From assembly GCF_025370785.1 (NCBI RefSeq), contig NZ_JAMXFA010000025.1:1-64000 (forward strand): a stretch of DNA of 64,000 bases, read 5' to 3'. Shown here piece by piece: positions 19,256 through 28,024 of the stretch. The stretch is from Laspinema olomoucense D3b (GTDB lineage Bacteria > Cyanobacteriota > Cyanobacteriia > Cyanobacteriales > Laspinemataceae). Below the pieces are notes generated by a model. That model saw only the letters and a program-made list of their open reading frames with translations. It made no database searches and was not told the origin of the DNA. A program made the position numbers and the translations under genes. Position 1 is the stretch's first letter. Every line of letters begins with the position of its first letter.

Positions 19256-20782
19256 CTACGCGCCTACAGATTCTTTCGCCGCATACATCACTTCTAAAGA
19301 AATCTGGCTGAACCCTCGTTCCCGCGCAAATTTCTCCGTGTTCCGCTTCACTTTACCCCGCACAAAACCCGGAACCTTGTTCAATTCTCCTTGTGCTTCC
19401 TTGGTCCAGTTCAAGTCAGAATCCGCAGAAATTGTTTTCTGAATCACCTCTTTGGTATCATGTCCCCCAAAGATTTCCAGCAGGTGGTCTTCCATTCCCA
19501 AGGTAAACGAGTTATAAACCAAATCCGTGACTTGATTTGTCCCTTCATATCCGAGGAATGGTTTATATCCTATCGGGAAGTTTTGGATGTGAATCGGGGC
19601 GGCTATCACGCCACAAGGAATATTTAAACGTTTGCCCACGTGCCGTTCCATTTGCGTACCAAAGATTGCTGAAGGTTCAATGCGGGCGATCGCATCTCCG
19701 ATTTCCCCATTATCTTCACTAATCAGCACTTCGTCACAATATTCGCTCACCTGTTGCCGGAACCAGTCGGCGTCATATTTGCAGTAAGTCCCGGCTAAAA
19801 CCACATGAATTCCCATTTCCCGCGCCAAAATTTTGGTCATCGCTGCGGCATGGGTATTATCCCCAAACACCACTGCCTTTTTACCTGTTAAATTCTGGCA
19901 GTCAATGGAGCGAGAAAACCAGGCTGCTTGGGAAACAAACATGGTTTGATGATTGATAAACTCTTCATAATCCACATTCGCCCCTTGCTCATTAATCACC
20001 TGCTGAATCTTGCGAATACAGCGGGCAGTTTCCACCACTCCCATCGGCGTGATATCCACATAAGGCATTCCAAATTCTTCGGCGAGATAATGGGCGCTCA
20101 TCATCCCAATTTCCCGATAAGGAACCAGATTAAACCAGGCCCGAGGCAGGTTTTTCAAGTCATTAACGGAAGCACCTTCGGGGATAATGGCATTAATTTC
20201 AATGCCCAAATCTGCCATTAACTTCTTCAGTTCGATGCAATCATGCTGATTATGGAAACCCAGAGTCGTTGTGCCGATGATATTCACCGAAGGTTTTTCG
20301 GTTTTGCCTTCAGCAATTTCCCCTTTTTTGCGACCTTTGGCGATATAGAATTGCAGAATTTGCAGGAGGGTTCTGTCTGCTGCTTGGAGTTCATTCACCC
20401 GGTAATGATTGACATCTGCCAGCATGACATCGCCTTTTGACTCCATCTGGGCCCGATCTACAAAGTTTTGTAAATCTTCTTGGAGAATGCTAGAGGTGCA
20501 GGTGGGGGTGAGTACAATCAAGTCTGGGGTTTCTTCTTGGTCCTTGCGAACGATATTATCGATGACTTTTTCTTGGGAACCCCGAGCGAGAACGTTGCGA
20601 TCGACGATACTCGTCGTTACTGGGGTATAATTCCGCTCCCGCTCCAGCATAGACCGCATCACGTTAAAATAGTCATCCCCAAGGGGCGCGTGCATGATGG
20701 CATGGACATTTTTGAAAGAACTTGCAATGCGGAGGGTACCAATATGGGCGGGACCTGCATACATCCAGTAAGCCAATTTCAT
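19256..20782 (-). CDS. chlB: Light-independent protochlorophyllide reductase subunit B
   Basis: ChlB pairs with ChlN as the catalytic component of the dark-operative reductase, which reduces ring D of protochlorophyllide using electrons from ChlL. The 508-residue product has the typical start [20 protein letters not shown]. It contains conserved cluster and substrate residues, including [16 protein letters not shown] (the cysteine that binds the shared 4Fe-4S cluster), [24 protein letters not shown] and the C-terminal extension with [15 protein letters not shown] lies seven bases upstream of ATG 20782. chlL and chlN are not adjacent, which is common for chlB in cyanobacteria. Confidence 0.98.
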   Translation of the reverse strand: MKLAYWMYAGPAHIGTLRIASSFKNVHAIMHAPLGDDYFNVMRSMLERERNYTPVTTSIVDRNVLARGSQEKVIDNIVRKDQEETPDLIVLTPTCTSSILQEDLQNFVDRAQMESKGDVMLADVNHYRVNELQAADRTLLQILQFYIAKGRKKGEIAEGKTEKPSVNIIGTTTLGFHNQHDCIELKKLMADLGIEINAIIPEGASVNDLKNLPRAWFNLVPYREIGMMSAHYLAEEFGMPYVDITPMGVVETARCIRKIQQVINEQGANVDYEEFINHQTMFVSQAAWFSRSIDCQNLTGKKAVVFGDNTHAAAMTKILAREMGIHVVLAGTYCKYDADWFRQQVSEYCDEVLISEDNGEIGDAIARIEPSAIFGTQMERHVGKRLNIPCGVIAAPIHIQNFPIGYKPFLGYEGTNQVTDLVYNSFTLGMEDHLLEIFGGHDTKEVIQKTISADSDLNWTKEAQGELNKVPGFVRGKVKRNTEKFARERGFSQISLEVMYAAKESVGA

Positions 20783-21141
20783 TTGAGTGTTCTCCCTTGT
20801 TCGGTTTAAATACAGCGTTTTGAGCGCCTGCGATAAGCTGTTGTTGATTATCTCAAAATTCCAGGGGTTCTGAGAGGTGACTTTTTCAGGTATAAATTCC
20901 TAGGAAACGTCGAAAGACCCTAGGCGACTGCGATCCAGGTTAATATTAAAACAATCTTTTTGTTGTTTTTGTAAAAAATATTAATATTTTGATAACTTCC
21001 GTAATTTTGGGCGGGGTTGGGCATTTTGAGGAGGGGGGAGAGGAAGAAGCATAGATTAGAACCACAGATTTCACAGATTTTCACAGAGTTGAATCCGTGA
21101 AAATCTGTGTAATCTGTGGTTATCACTCGATATATTCGACT
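20783..21141. other. Intergenic region upstream of chlB
   Basis: About 360 bases. It should hold the chlB promoter on the minus strand (20783-20900), an AT-rich stretch at 20938-21000, and the 60-bp palindromic repeat at 21061-21120. A 68-residue open frame covering the repeat is an artefact. Confidence 0.6.
21061..21120. repeat. 60-bp palindromic repeat
   Basis: The arms 21061-21084 and 21097-21120 are complementary over 24 bases with a single mismatch, enclosing a 12-base centre. The arm begins ACCACAGATT and contains CACAGATTTTCAC. Related palindromes are widely dispersed in cyanobacteria and some other phyla (from memory). It could be a small transposon-like or REP-type element. Confidence 0.85.
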
Positions 21142-21372
21142 TCATTGTTCTGATGAGAAAACATCATCGATTGAGTTAATATTACCGGCAGCAATATCTT
21201 GACGTACCATTTTAGCTAAAGCATTCCACTGCCGCTCATTCGTGGCTTCAAAGCGAGATTTCCACTTCCGCTCATTTTCAAGTTCAGCCAGGAGACGAGA
21301 GGCGATCGCATTCTGCTCTTCTTCGGTCAGCTTCTCTATCTCTGCAAGCACATACCGAAGTAATTCAGTCAT
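21142..21372 (-). CDS. Small antitoxin-like protein
   Basis: A 76-residue product from ATG 21372 (MTELLRYVLAEIEKL); the open frame extends three codons to a TTG. The first half is amphipathic helix: LRYVLAEIEKLTEEEQNAIASRLLAEL. Such a 'two-helix plus ELE' pattern resembles the small antitoxin-like proteins often found in cyanobacterial toxin-antitoxin pairs. No toxin partner is visible next to it. Most likely it is a solo gene or the remnant of a pair. Its function is not established. Confidence 0.6.
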   Translation of the reverse strand: MTELLRYVLAEIEKLTEEEQNAIASRLLAELENERKWKSRFEATNERQWNALAKMVRQDIAAGNINSIDDVFSSEQ

Positions 21373-21468
21373 CTGTAGCAACCTAAATAGTAATCAGTTT
21401 CGATTTTCAATAACTTGGAGAGAATCTATTGATGAATTTCTCGCGTATTTTTAGGTTCTCCTCTCTAT

Positions 21469-21957
21469 CTAGTTATCATTTGTTCGATTCAAATTAAAGT
21501 TTTGAATAGTAAGGTCTGAAGGGAGGGGCATTTTTATTTGTAGAAATACATCAATTTTTATTTCATTATTTTCGCAAATAATGTTAGTGATGTGAACGCC
21601 CCCGTTCTCCGAGGCATTTGTATTCTCAGCTATTTGAGGCCGCGATAAGCTTTTATATCCAGCTTCATCCAACCATTCGGTGACATTTCTCCAATTGTCT
21701 ATCTTTTCGCTCTCCCGACCCACCAGACTTTTGACATATTTATAGAGGGTTGCACATAAGTCAGTTTCCACTCCCCTGGAGTTCTTGCCTAGCTTTTCCG
21801 CAATTTCACAAGGGCTAAAGCCACAAAGTAAGCCCCGCAGGTGCAGCTTTTCCATCGGAGTCAGGCGCTTACCCTTTGCTGAAGCCAGATCCATATAGAG
21901 AGTGTCTAAGTCCCAGTGGTTCTCCGCTTCTACAAATTGTTCATCTGTTACTGCCAT
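21469..21957 (-). CDS. HTH-domain protein divergent from the vWA-phosphatase-kinase operon
   Basis: A 162-residue product from ATG 21957 with AGGGG upstream (a GTG one codon earlier is possible). Residues about 30-80 form a LuxR/sigma-like helix-turn-helix (LTPMEKLHLRGLLCGFSPCEIAEKLGKNSRGVETDL). This HTH type begins many cyanobacterial conflict-system proteins, such as vWA-MoxR-associated ones (from memory). After a charged linker, residues about 110-162 form a small beta-like domain (GVHITNIICENNEIKIDVFLQI). It is transcribed away from the TerY-like operon, with about 220 bases and an inverted repeat between them. A regulator role is therefore plausible but unproven. Confidence 0.75.
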   Translation of the reverse strand: MAVTDEQFVEAENHWDLDTLYMDLASAKGKRLTPMEKLHLRGLLCGFSPCEIAEKLGKNSRGVETDLCATLYKYVKSLVGRESEKIDNWRNVTEWLDEAGYKSLSRPQIAENTNASENGGVHITNIICENNEIKIDVFLQIKMPLPSDLTIQNFNLNRTNDN

Positions 21958-21997
21958 CACTAGGCCCCTTCTTAAATTCCTAACAAAATCCTAGCAT

Positions 21998-22018
21998 AAC
22001 TCCTGACGTTTGTCAGTT
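21998..22018. promoter_or_regulatory. Inverted repeat in the divergent promoter region
   Basis: AACTCCTGACGTTTGTCAGTT is built from CTGAC and GTCAG arms flanked by AACT and TT, about 40 bases upstream of the HTH gene start and 160 bases upstream of the vWA gene. A repressor or activator site is possible; no further evidence. Confidence 0.4.
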
Positions 22019-22178
22019 GAAAACTTATTTTTGTTAGCGTACAGTAAGTAAGAAAGGAACAATACAGTAGTTTTAACCTCGACAAAATAGAGGATGCCAA
22101 CCTTTGTTGTTCCTGAGATTATTTGACCTGAAGATATCTTAAGTAAAACAATAGTCAAATTATATTGAGGACATACAG

Positions 22179-22841
22179 ATGCCTGTAGGAGAACCTGAGC
22201 TTGTTACCAACCTAGAGCCTCGTTGTCCAGTGATTTTATTGCTCGATACATCCGGTTCTATGTGTGGGAAACCCATTGAGCAATTAAATACCGGAATTGC
22301 TACTTTTAAGCAAGAAATTGAAACCGATAATATGGCTACACTTAGGGTAGAAGTTGCTATTATAACTTTCGGTTCTAATGTATCCATGTTTCAAGATTTC
22401 ACAACAGTTGATAACTTTATTATATCAAATCTTACTGCAAATGGAAATACTCCAATGGGAGAAGCAATTAATTATGGTTTAGATGTTTTAGAAGATCGCA
22501 AACAAACCTATAGAAATAAGGGAATTCAATACTATCGTCCTTGGGTTTTTCTAGTGACAGATGGAGCGCCGACTGATTCTTGGCAAAATGCAGCACAGCG
22601 CGTTAGAGACGGTGATCAACAAAAAAAGCACTTGTTTTTTGTTGTGGGGGTACAGGGAGCAGACATGAATATTTTAAGCCAAATTGCTCCTTCAAATCGT
22701 CCACCTTTAATGCTCAATGGCCTCGATTTTAAATCCATGTTCCAATGGATAAGTGCTTCTGTAACACAAGTATCCCACAGTAAACCAGGAGGACAACAAA
22801 CAACACTTCCTCCGATGGGATGGGGTCAAGTTAGTATCTAA
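22179..22841 (+). CDS. TerY-like vWA protein
   Basis: A 220-residue von Willebrand A-domain protein, with TGAGG upstream of ATG 22179. The metal-ion (MIDAS) residues are all present: DTSGS at 23-27, Thr 91 in NTPMGEA, and Asp 128 in FLVTDGAPTD. TerY belongs to the Ter stress-response network, in which the vWA domain binds a partner. Here it is the first gene of a tight operon: 18 bases to the phosphatase gene, then 3 bases to the kinase gene. This is the order vWA, PP2C, kinase of the TerY-P triad. No signal peptide or transmembrane segment. The C-terminus is Pro/Gln-rich. Confidence 0.93.
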   Translation: MPVGEPELVTNLEPRCPVILLLDTSGSMCGKPIEQLNTGIATFKQEIETDNMATLRVEVAIITFGSNVSMFQDFTTVDNFIISNLTANGNTPMGEAINYGLDVLEDRKQTYRNKGIQYYRPWVFLVTDGAPTDSWQNAAQRVRDGDQQKKHLFFVVGVQGADMNILSQIAPSNRPPLMLNGLDFKSMFQWISASVTQVSHSKPGGQQTTLPPMGWGQVSI

Positions 22842-22858
22842 ACTCTTAAGGATGTTTT

Positions 22859-24007
22859 ATGACCTGGAAAGCTATAGCAGAGTCAGCAATAGGAACAAGT
22901 CACCAACGACAACAAATAGTCTGTCAAGATGCCGGAGATTATGTAGTCGTTGGCAACATCCTTATTGGCGCAGTAGCTGATGGGGCTGGTAGCGCCACAT
23001 ATTCTGACATTGGCTCTAAATTGGCAGTTAAATCGGTAATATCCTATTTAACTGCATGGGTTAAATGGCGAAAAAACCAGTTTAAATTTAAAAGTTTAAA
23101 CTTTCCCCTATCTGAACAAGAAGCTGAAAAAATTTTTATTAAAACTCTAAGTAAAGTTTTATCAGAACTTAATGAAGAGACGAAAAAAGGGTATGCGCTA
23201 AAAGACTTAGCTTGTACTTTATTAGTAGTTATTGCTACTCCTCAATGGATAGCTGCTATGCAAATTGGCGATGGGTTTATTGTAATTAGAGCAGAAGAAT
23301 CAGACACTTATCAACTATTGTTCCAGCCTGAAGAAAAAGAATATCCTAACGTAAGTACATTTGTAACCTCTAATGATGTTTATAATAAAATGCGGTTTCG
23401 TATAATATCAGGCCAGCAAAAATTCATCTCAGTTTCAACTGATGGTTTAGAAAGATTGGCAATTGACATGAAAGACTTGAGCAATTGCATGGCATCAAAT
23501 AATTTTTTTAAGCCCTTTGAAGAAGGGATTACCACTAGAAGTCAACAAGAGGAAACTGAGTCTTTGCAACATTGGTTAAATTCTCCAGAAGTCAATGCTA
23601 AGACAGATGATGACAAAACTTTACTGGTTTGTCTGTTTGAATCTGGTCCTTCTGCCGGTCCTATATTTCATAATAAAAATTTTTACATTGATTTCTACAT
23701 CCAAATTTTTATTGCTAGTGTAACAGCGGGATTTATTTGGAACTTCCAATATCATTATTCGCAATGGGTCCTTGGTAATTTTGCATCAGCTATTTTTATC
23801 TGGACTTTTATCATATTGTTGTCTATATATTATAATTGGAAATTTTTTGAAGTTATCAATTCAACTAATATTTCGGGCAAATATACAAACAACAAATTTC
23901 ATATTTTATTACAACTAATGACTTGTGTGCTGGGTGCATTTATAGGCGCTTTAATTTTATATTTTATGTGGATTGGTTTTTTACATCCCCATTTTTCGAT
24001 TAAATAA
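22859..24007 (+). CDS. PP2C-type phosphatase with C-terminal membrane segments
   Basis: A 382-residue protein, AAGGA upstream of ATG 22859. Residues about 1-265 are a PP2C fold of the compact PP2C_2 type: VCQDAGDYVV, GAVADGAGSATYSD (replacing the classic DGHGG), AMQIGDGFIVI, VSTDGLERLAIDM and a final KTDDDKTLLVCL carry the metal-binding acids. Residues about 282-380 hold three hydrophobic segments (IFIASVTAGFIWNF, FASAIFIWTFIILLSIYY, LQLMTCVLGAFIGALILYFMW), so the phosphatase is membrane-anchored. It is the middle gene of the triad and presumably reverses the action of the kinase encoded next. Confidence 0.92.
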   Translation: MTWKAIAESAIGTSHQRQQIVCQDAGDYVVVGNILIGAVADGAGSATYSDIGSKLAVKSVISYLTAWVKWRKNQFKFKSLNFPLSEQEAEKIFIKTLSKVLSELNEETKKGYALKDLACTLLVVIATPQWIAAMQIGDGFIVIRAEESDTYQLLFQPEEKEYPNVSTFVTSNDVYNKMRFRIISGQQKFISVSTDGLERLAIDMKDLSNCMASNNFFKPFEEGITTRSQQEETESLQHWLNSPEVNAKTDDDKTLLVCLFESGPSAGPIFHNKNFYIDFYIQIFIASVTAGFIWNFQYHYSQWVLGNFASAIFIWTFIILLSIYYNWKFFEVINSTNISGKYTNNKFHILLQLMTCVLGAFIGALILYFMWIGFLHPHFSIK

Positions 24008-24009
24008 CT

Positions 24010-25308
24010 ATGATTAACTACCATGATAGTAAAGGTAAATCTGTTACTTTAATAAAACTTCTTGCGAAGAGTGGAGAGGGAGAAATTTGGACAACTAACC
24101 GTAAAGGATTGCTCGCAAAAATTTACCATTCTCCCAATTCAGTCCGTCGAAACAAGGTGGAGGCTATGATTGCAAATCCCCCGAAAGATCCAACCAAAAT
24201 TCAAAATCATATTTCAATTGTTTGGCCAAAGGATTTGCTGCTGAAAACCAGTGGAAGTTCTTTTGTAGGCTTTTTAATGCCTTACATTGTAAATTCTAAA
24301 GAGCTTTTATGTATTTATAATCCAAAGCTTCGTAAAAAACAAGCTCCTCGTGTTAACTGGTATGGTTTACATATTATTGCTAAAAATGTCGCATCAATTC
24401 TTCAGGCACTTCATGCCAAAAACTATATTATTGGAGATATGAAGTCGCAAAATATCCTGGTCAATGAGCGAGGCCAGGTTTCTATTATTGATACAGATTC
24501 TTTTCAAATTACCGATCCTCAAGGAAAGGTTTATAGGTGTTCAGTCGGTTCAGAAGGATTTACTCCACCTGAATTGATTGCAAAAGAGCTATCCACCATG
24601 ACTCAAAATCGATTCCATGATCGATTTAGATTAGCCGTCATAATTCACTATTTGCTGTTTGGATATCATCCTTTTATGGGCCGGTGGATAGGAATTGGAG
24701 ACCCTCCTGGTTTGGATGAATCTATTAGTAAAGGATATTGGCCTTATGGTTTAAATAGTAAGTTTACCCCCAGTCAAAATACGATTCCGCTTCATGTAGT
24801 TCATCCAGAAATAAAAAAATGTTTCCTCAAATGCTTTAATGAGGGCCACACTTCTCCAAGTTCTCGACCCTCGCCACAAGATTGGGTTAATGCTTTAGAA
24901 CAAGGGATTTCTGACTTAGAGACTTGTAGGAAAGTAGGGAATCATTCTTACAGTATAACTTATGGTCGTTGCTATTGGTGTGAACGCGCTAATCATCTGG
25001 GAACGGATATCTTTCCAAGTGTTACGAATCCCATTAAACCTCCTAAATCTAACCAAAAAATTTCATCCCTGTTACGGAGACTACCACCACTGCCACGGTT
25101 ACAGCCCCTCCCACAATTACGACTGCTACAAAGGCTCCCACCACTGCCACCACTCCCACAACAACTATATTTAAAAGTAACGTGGAAATCAGGACTCGTA
25201 GTAACCCTCTTGATTTTAATTATAGGATGGCAACTGAATGTGTTTGGATTGAAAAACGAAATTTGCACAGAATGGGGTAATAATTTGCCCGAAAAACTTT
25301 GTCGATAG
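24010..25308 (+). CDS. Atypical protein kinase of a TerY-P triad
   Basis: A 432-residue kinase. The glycine loop is AKSGEGEIW (19-27). Lys 37 (LLAKIY) would bind ATP. The catalytic loop is GDMKSQN (142-148), in which HRD is replaced by IGD, and the DFG motif is replaced by DTD at 161-163. Residues about 304-325 have a C-x-x..H..CxxC zinc-ribbon-like cluster (TCRKVGNHSYS, RCYWCER). A Pro/Leu-rich linker (residues about 355-380) precedes a C-terminal transmembrane helix (GLVVTLLILIIGW). The start overlaps no upstream site, three bases after the phosphatase stop, so translation is probably coupled. Its target is unknown. Confidence 0.9.
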   Translation: MINYHDSKGKSVTLIKLLAKSGEGEIWTTNRKGLLAKIYHSPNSVRRNKVEAMIANPPKDPTKIQNHISIVWPKDLLLKTSGSSFVGFLMPYIVNSKELLCIYNPKLRKKQAPRVNWYGLHIIAKNVASILQALHAKNYIIGDMKSQNILVNERGQVSIIDTDSFQITDPQGKVYRCSVGSEGFTPPELIAKELSTMTQNRFHDRFRLAVIIHYLLFGYHPFMGRWIGIGDPPGLDESISKGYWPYGLNSKFTPSQNTIPLHVVHPEIKKCFLKCFNEGHTSPSSRPSPQDWVNALEQGISDLETCRKVGNHSYSITYGRCYWCERANHLGTDIFPSVTNPIKPPKSNQKISSLLRRLPPLPRLQPLPQLRLLQRLPPLPPLPQQLYLKVTWKSGLVVTLLILIIGWQLNVFGLKNEICTEWGNNLPEKLCR

Positions 25309-25322
25309 GTATTGTTAATAGC

Positions 25323-25469
25323 TCAAGTTTCTCCTGAATCCTGAATTGGCACTAGAACCCCGATCGCATTCAGCACTTCTGGAATATTTCCTTTCAGTCC
25401 CCGGGCAAATTCTAACGCCAATTCCCCCGCTTTCAGAATATCCAAAAGTGATGCACTATCCCGCGACAT
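25323..25469 (-). pseudogene. HepT (HEPN toxin) remnant with an internal deletion
   Basis: A 48-residue frame from ATG 25469 to TGA at 25323-25325, overlapping the end of the MntA-like gene by 14 bases, as real hepT genes usually do. The N-terminus MSRDSASLLDILKAGELALEF matches the start of HepT toxins, and IPEVLNAIGVLVP resembles their C-terminus. The middle with the Rx4HxY catalytic motif is absent, so the toxin is probably inactive. The short size escapes normal gene calling. Confidence 0.7.
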
Positions 25470-25797
25470 AAATCATCTGTGCTGTTTCTAAGATTTCTTG
25501 CTGACGAATCCAATTAGGGCTTTGCTCGATCGCCTTTTTGGTGATTAAATCAACCGGACGCTGTAGCCAAGTTTCCAGTTCTCGTTTCATCCGCACCAGT
25601 TCTAGCAATCCCCAACCCGCATTCGACTGAAATTTTACCATCACATCAATATCACTATCGGGCCGAAAATCCTCCCGCAAAACTGACCCAAACAAGTAAA
25701 ATTCCTCAACCTTCCATCGCTGACAAAATTCAGCCATTTTTGCAGGAGGCAGTTCGATAGGGAGTTCTCGATTTAACGGCAATTTCTGTATAGCCAT
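25456..25797 (-). CDS. MntA-like nucleotidyltransferase antitoxin
   Basis: A 113-residue minimal nucleotidyltransferase with GAGGGGAT before ATG 25797. The signature GSVLREDFRPDSDIDV (residues about 37-52) carries the GSxxR and the DxD metal motif. In HepT-MntA toxin-antitoxin systems the antitoxin adds AMP units to the toxin. The overlapping hepT partner here has lost its catalytic middle, so this may be an orphan antitoxin. It is transcribed leftward toward the end of the kinase operon, and the two genes are convergent. Confidence 0.9.
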   Translation of the reverse strand: MAIQKLPLNRELPIELPPAKMAEFCQRWKVEEFYLFGSVLREDFRPDSDIDVMVKFQSNAGWGLLELVRMKRELETWLQRPVDLITKKAIEQSPNWIRQQEILETAQMIYVAG

Positions 25798-25849
25798 ATC
25801 CCCTCAAATTATTATTCAAATAATCCTATCCAGGATTAACCGGATAATT

Positions 25850-26581
25850 TTAACCGTTATTCGCCCCGTAAATGGCCTCTTTTTGTGCGGCGACTAACTC
25901 CTGAATTCCAGATTCAGCCATATCTAAAATGCGATTGAGTTCGGTGCGATTAAAACTGCCTGCTTCGGCAGTTCCTTGTAATTCAAGAATATCCAAACCA
26001 TCGCTCATCACCACATTAAAATCAATATCTGCCGCCACATCTTCTGGGTAGTTGAGGTCCAGATAGGGTTCACCCTCAAATAACCCCACGGAAACAGCGG
26101 CGACTTGGCGACAAATGGGCGATTGTTCTAACTCTCCGGTTTGCACCAGTTTCTCGATCGCCAAGGCGAGGGCCACAAATCCCCCGGTAATCGACGTGGT
26201 TCGGGTTCCGGCATCCGCTTGGAGGACATCAGCATCAACCAGAATCGTCCGTTCTCCCAGTGCTTTTAAATCCAGTGCAGCGCGTAAACTGCGCCCGATT
26301 AGGCGTTGAATCTCTTGGGTGCGTCCCGACAGTTTCATGAATTCTCGGGATTGCCGTTGGGGGGTGGCACCGGGAAGCATTCGATATTCTGCGGTTAACC
26401 AGCCACTGCCTTGATTAGCGAGGAACCGGGGGACTCCGGGTTCGATGGTGACGGTACAGAGGACCTGGGTATCGCCACAACGGGTCAGGACGGAACTGTT
26501 TGCAAAGCGGGTAAAGTCTTTTTCAAACCGAATCGGACGCAGTTGATCCGGTTTTCGACCATCGGGACGCTGCCAAATCAT
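25850..26581 (-). CDS. rph: Ribonuclease PH
   Basis: A 243-residue phosphorolytic 3'-5' exoribonuclease that trims tRNA 3' ends. Family motifs are present: [31 protein letters not shown], the [19 protein letters not shown] loop, [28 protein letters not shown] and [17 protein letters not shown]. Length matches the family. It is three bases from the adenylate kinase gene upstream, so they form a two-gene operon. Confidence 0.96.
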   Translation of the reverse strand: MIWQRPDGRKPDQLRPIRFEKDFTRFANSSVLTRCGDTQVLCTVTIEPGVPRFLANQGSGWLTAEYRMLPGATPQRQSREFMKLSGRTQEIQRLIGRSLRAALDLKALGERTILVDADVLQADAGTRTTSITGGFVALALAIEKLVQTGELEQSPICRQVAAVSVGLFEGEPYLDLNYPEDVAADIDFNVVMSDGLDILELQGTAEAGSFNRTELNRILDMAESGIQELVAAQKEAIYGANNG

Positions 26582-26583
26582 GA

Positions 26584-27171
26584 TTAAGGTTGCGTTTTGT
26601 TAGGGTTGACCGTTTTCCAGATTTCTTCATGGATTTCTGCCGAGGGCCGATCGCCATCGAGGGTGAGGAGGCGACTGCCATAGTCGTAGTAGTCCAAGAT
26701 AGGGATCGTGCGTTCTTGGAATAACTGGATCCGACGGCGCAGAAATTCTGGTTCGTCATCGGGACGCCCTCTTTCCGGTCGGGTCTGCGATCGCTCTAGG
26801 GACCGGCGCATTAACTCCGCATCGGATACGTTCAGCCAAATCGCCCAATCTAAGGGCTGCTGCAAGGATTCCAGTAAAAAATCCAGTTCTTCCGCTTGGA
26901 AGGAGGTGCGGGGATAGCCATCCAGTAACCACCCGTTTGCGGTATAGGGTTGGGTTAACTGTTGCCGAACAAATTCAATCATGATCGGGTCCGGGACCAG
27001 TTCGCCTCGTTCTGCATAAGGTTGCGCCTGCCTGCCTAATTCAGTTTGGGCGGCGATCGCCTTAAACAGGATTTCCCCGGTTGAAATGCAAGGAATATTC
27101 AGGCGGCTGCATAGCTGACTCGCCTGGGTCCCCTTTCCTGCTCCTGGCCCTCCCAGAATTACCAATCTCAC
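26584..27171 (-). CDS. adk: Adenylate kinase
   Basis: It converts ATP plus AMP to two ADP. The 195-residue product starts at GTG 27171, supported by GAGGAG 9 bases upstream. The P-loop is [10 protein letters not shown]. Family marks include DGYPRT, the NMP-binding CISTGEILF region and [12 protein letters not shown]. At 195 residues it is a short form without the lid zinc insert. It is cotranscribed with rph. Confidence 0.95.
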   Translation of the reverse strand: MRLVILGGPGAGKGTQASQLCSRLNIPCISTGEILFKAIAAQTELGRQAQPYAERGELVPDPIMIEFVRQQLTQPYTANGWLLDGYPRTSFQAEELDFLLESLQQPLDWAIWLNVSDAELMRRSLERSQTRPERGRPDDEPEFLRRRIQLFQERTIPILDYYDYGSRLLTLDGDRPSAEIHEEIWKTVNPNKTQP

Positions 27172-27434
27172 GACAAAAACTCCTCATGTTAGCCCAAAAT
27201 AGACTCTAACACTGTTCCCCTTCCCACGGAACAAATCTTAATTTCTCCCTAACTTGTCCAAAGTTCCTACGCCTCGGGCATTTCGCCGAATTTTGTACAT
27301 TTAGTGTTTTTTCGTGGCATAATCTGGTTACACTACACTACATATTGAATCGACTGGAGTGCCAGAATTCACTTTCTGGCCCTTAAGTCGGTCTACCCTT
27401 TACGGTTTCTTAACCCATCGGAAATATTGCCACA
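27172..27434. promoter_or_regulatory. Divergent promoter region (adk and a CobO-like gene)
   Basis: About 260 bases between adk (leftward) and the CobO-like gene (rightward). It is where both promoters should lie. A TAATCT element near 27320 and a TTACACTACACTACATATTG stretch around 27327-27346 could be -10 regions for the rightward gene. Confidence 0.35.
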
Positions 27435-27971
27435 ATGATTGCACAGCTTGAAAGTCCCACCCTCGATACCCCTTGCCGTCTACCCTACGCGGTGGAGGGG
27501 TTGTTACAAGTTTTTACCAGCAGCCACCGTAACTTTTTCACCAGTGTGATGGCCCAGGCCCTGAGAATTTCGGGTCAGGGGACCCCGGTCCTGGTTGTCC
27601 AGTTTCTCAAGGGAGGAATTGGTCAGGGTCCCGAGGCCCCGGTTCAACTCGGACAAAACCTGGACTGGGTTCGCTGTGACTTGCCTCGCTGCATTGATAC
27701 GCCGGAGTTAGATGAAATAGAGGCCGGTTCTCTACGGAAATTATGGGACTATACCCAACAAGTGGTTTCTGAAGGAAAATATTCTCTGGTGGTTCTGGAT
27801 GAGTTGAGTGTAGCCATTAGTTTTGGCTTGATCCCCGAAGCGGAAGTTTTAGAATTTTTAGAAAAACGCCCGAGTCACGTTGATATTATTTTAACGGGAC
27901 CGAATATGCCCCAACCCATTTTAGAATTAGCGGACCAAATCACTGAAATTCGCCGCAGTCATCGTCCGTAG
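27435..27971 (+). CDS. CobO/BtuR-like protein without a P-loop
   Basis: A 178-residue protein related to corrinoid adenosyltransferases of the CobO type. Shared features are VLVVQFLKGG, ELDEIEAGSL, YSLVVLDELSVAISFGLI and HVDIILTGPNMP. The nucleotide-binding Walker A (GxGKGKTTAA in true enzymes) is replaced by FTSSHRNFFTSV, so ATP binding and catalysis by the standard mechanism are doubtful. Such divergent members are common in cyanobacteria (recalled as 'P-loop NTPase family'). Its role is therefore open. A near-perfect 16-bp hairpin ends the transcript. Confidence 0.85.
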   Translation: MIAQLESPTLDTPCRLPYAVEGLLQVFTSSHRNFFTSVMAQALRISGQGTPVLVVQFLKGGIGQGPEAPVQLGQNLDWVRCDLPRCIDTPELDEIEAGSLRKLWDYTQQVVSEGKYSLVVLDELSVAISFGLIPEAEVLEFLEKRPSHVDIILTGPNMPQPILELADQITEIRRSHRP

Positions 27972-27978
27972 GAGAGGT

Positions 27979-28024
27979 AAGAATTAAGAATTAATGGGGG
28001 GTTAACTCTTAATTCTTAATTCTT
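27979..28024. terminator. Bidirectional 16-bp hairpin
   Basis: AAGAATTAAGAATTAA (27979-27994) pairs perfectly with TTAATTCTTAATTCTT (28009-28024), loop 14 bases. It ends the convergent CobO-like and dCMP deaminase genes and overlaps the stop codon of the latter. Confidence 0.8.

Noticed and set aside
20920-21126. 68-codon frame over the 60-bp palindrome
   Set aside because: Its first residues (MITTDYTDFHG) come from the repeat; no ribosome site.
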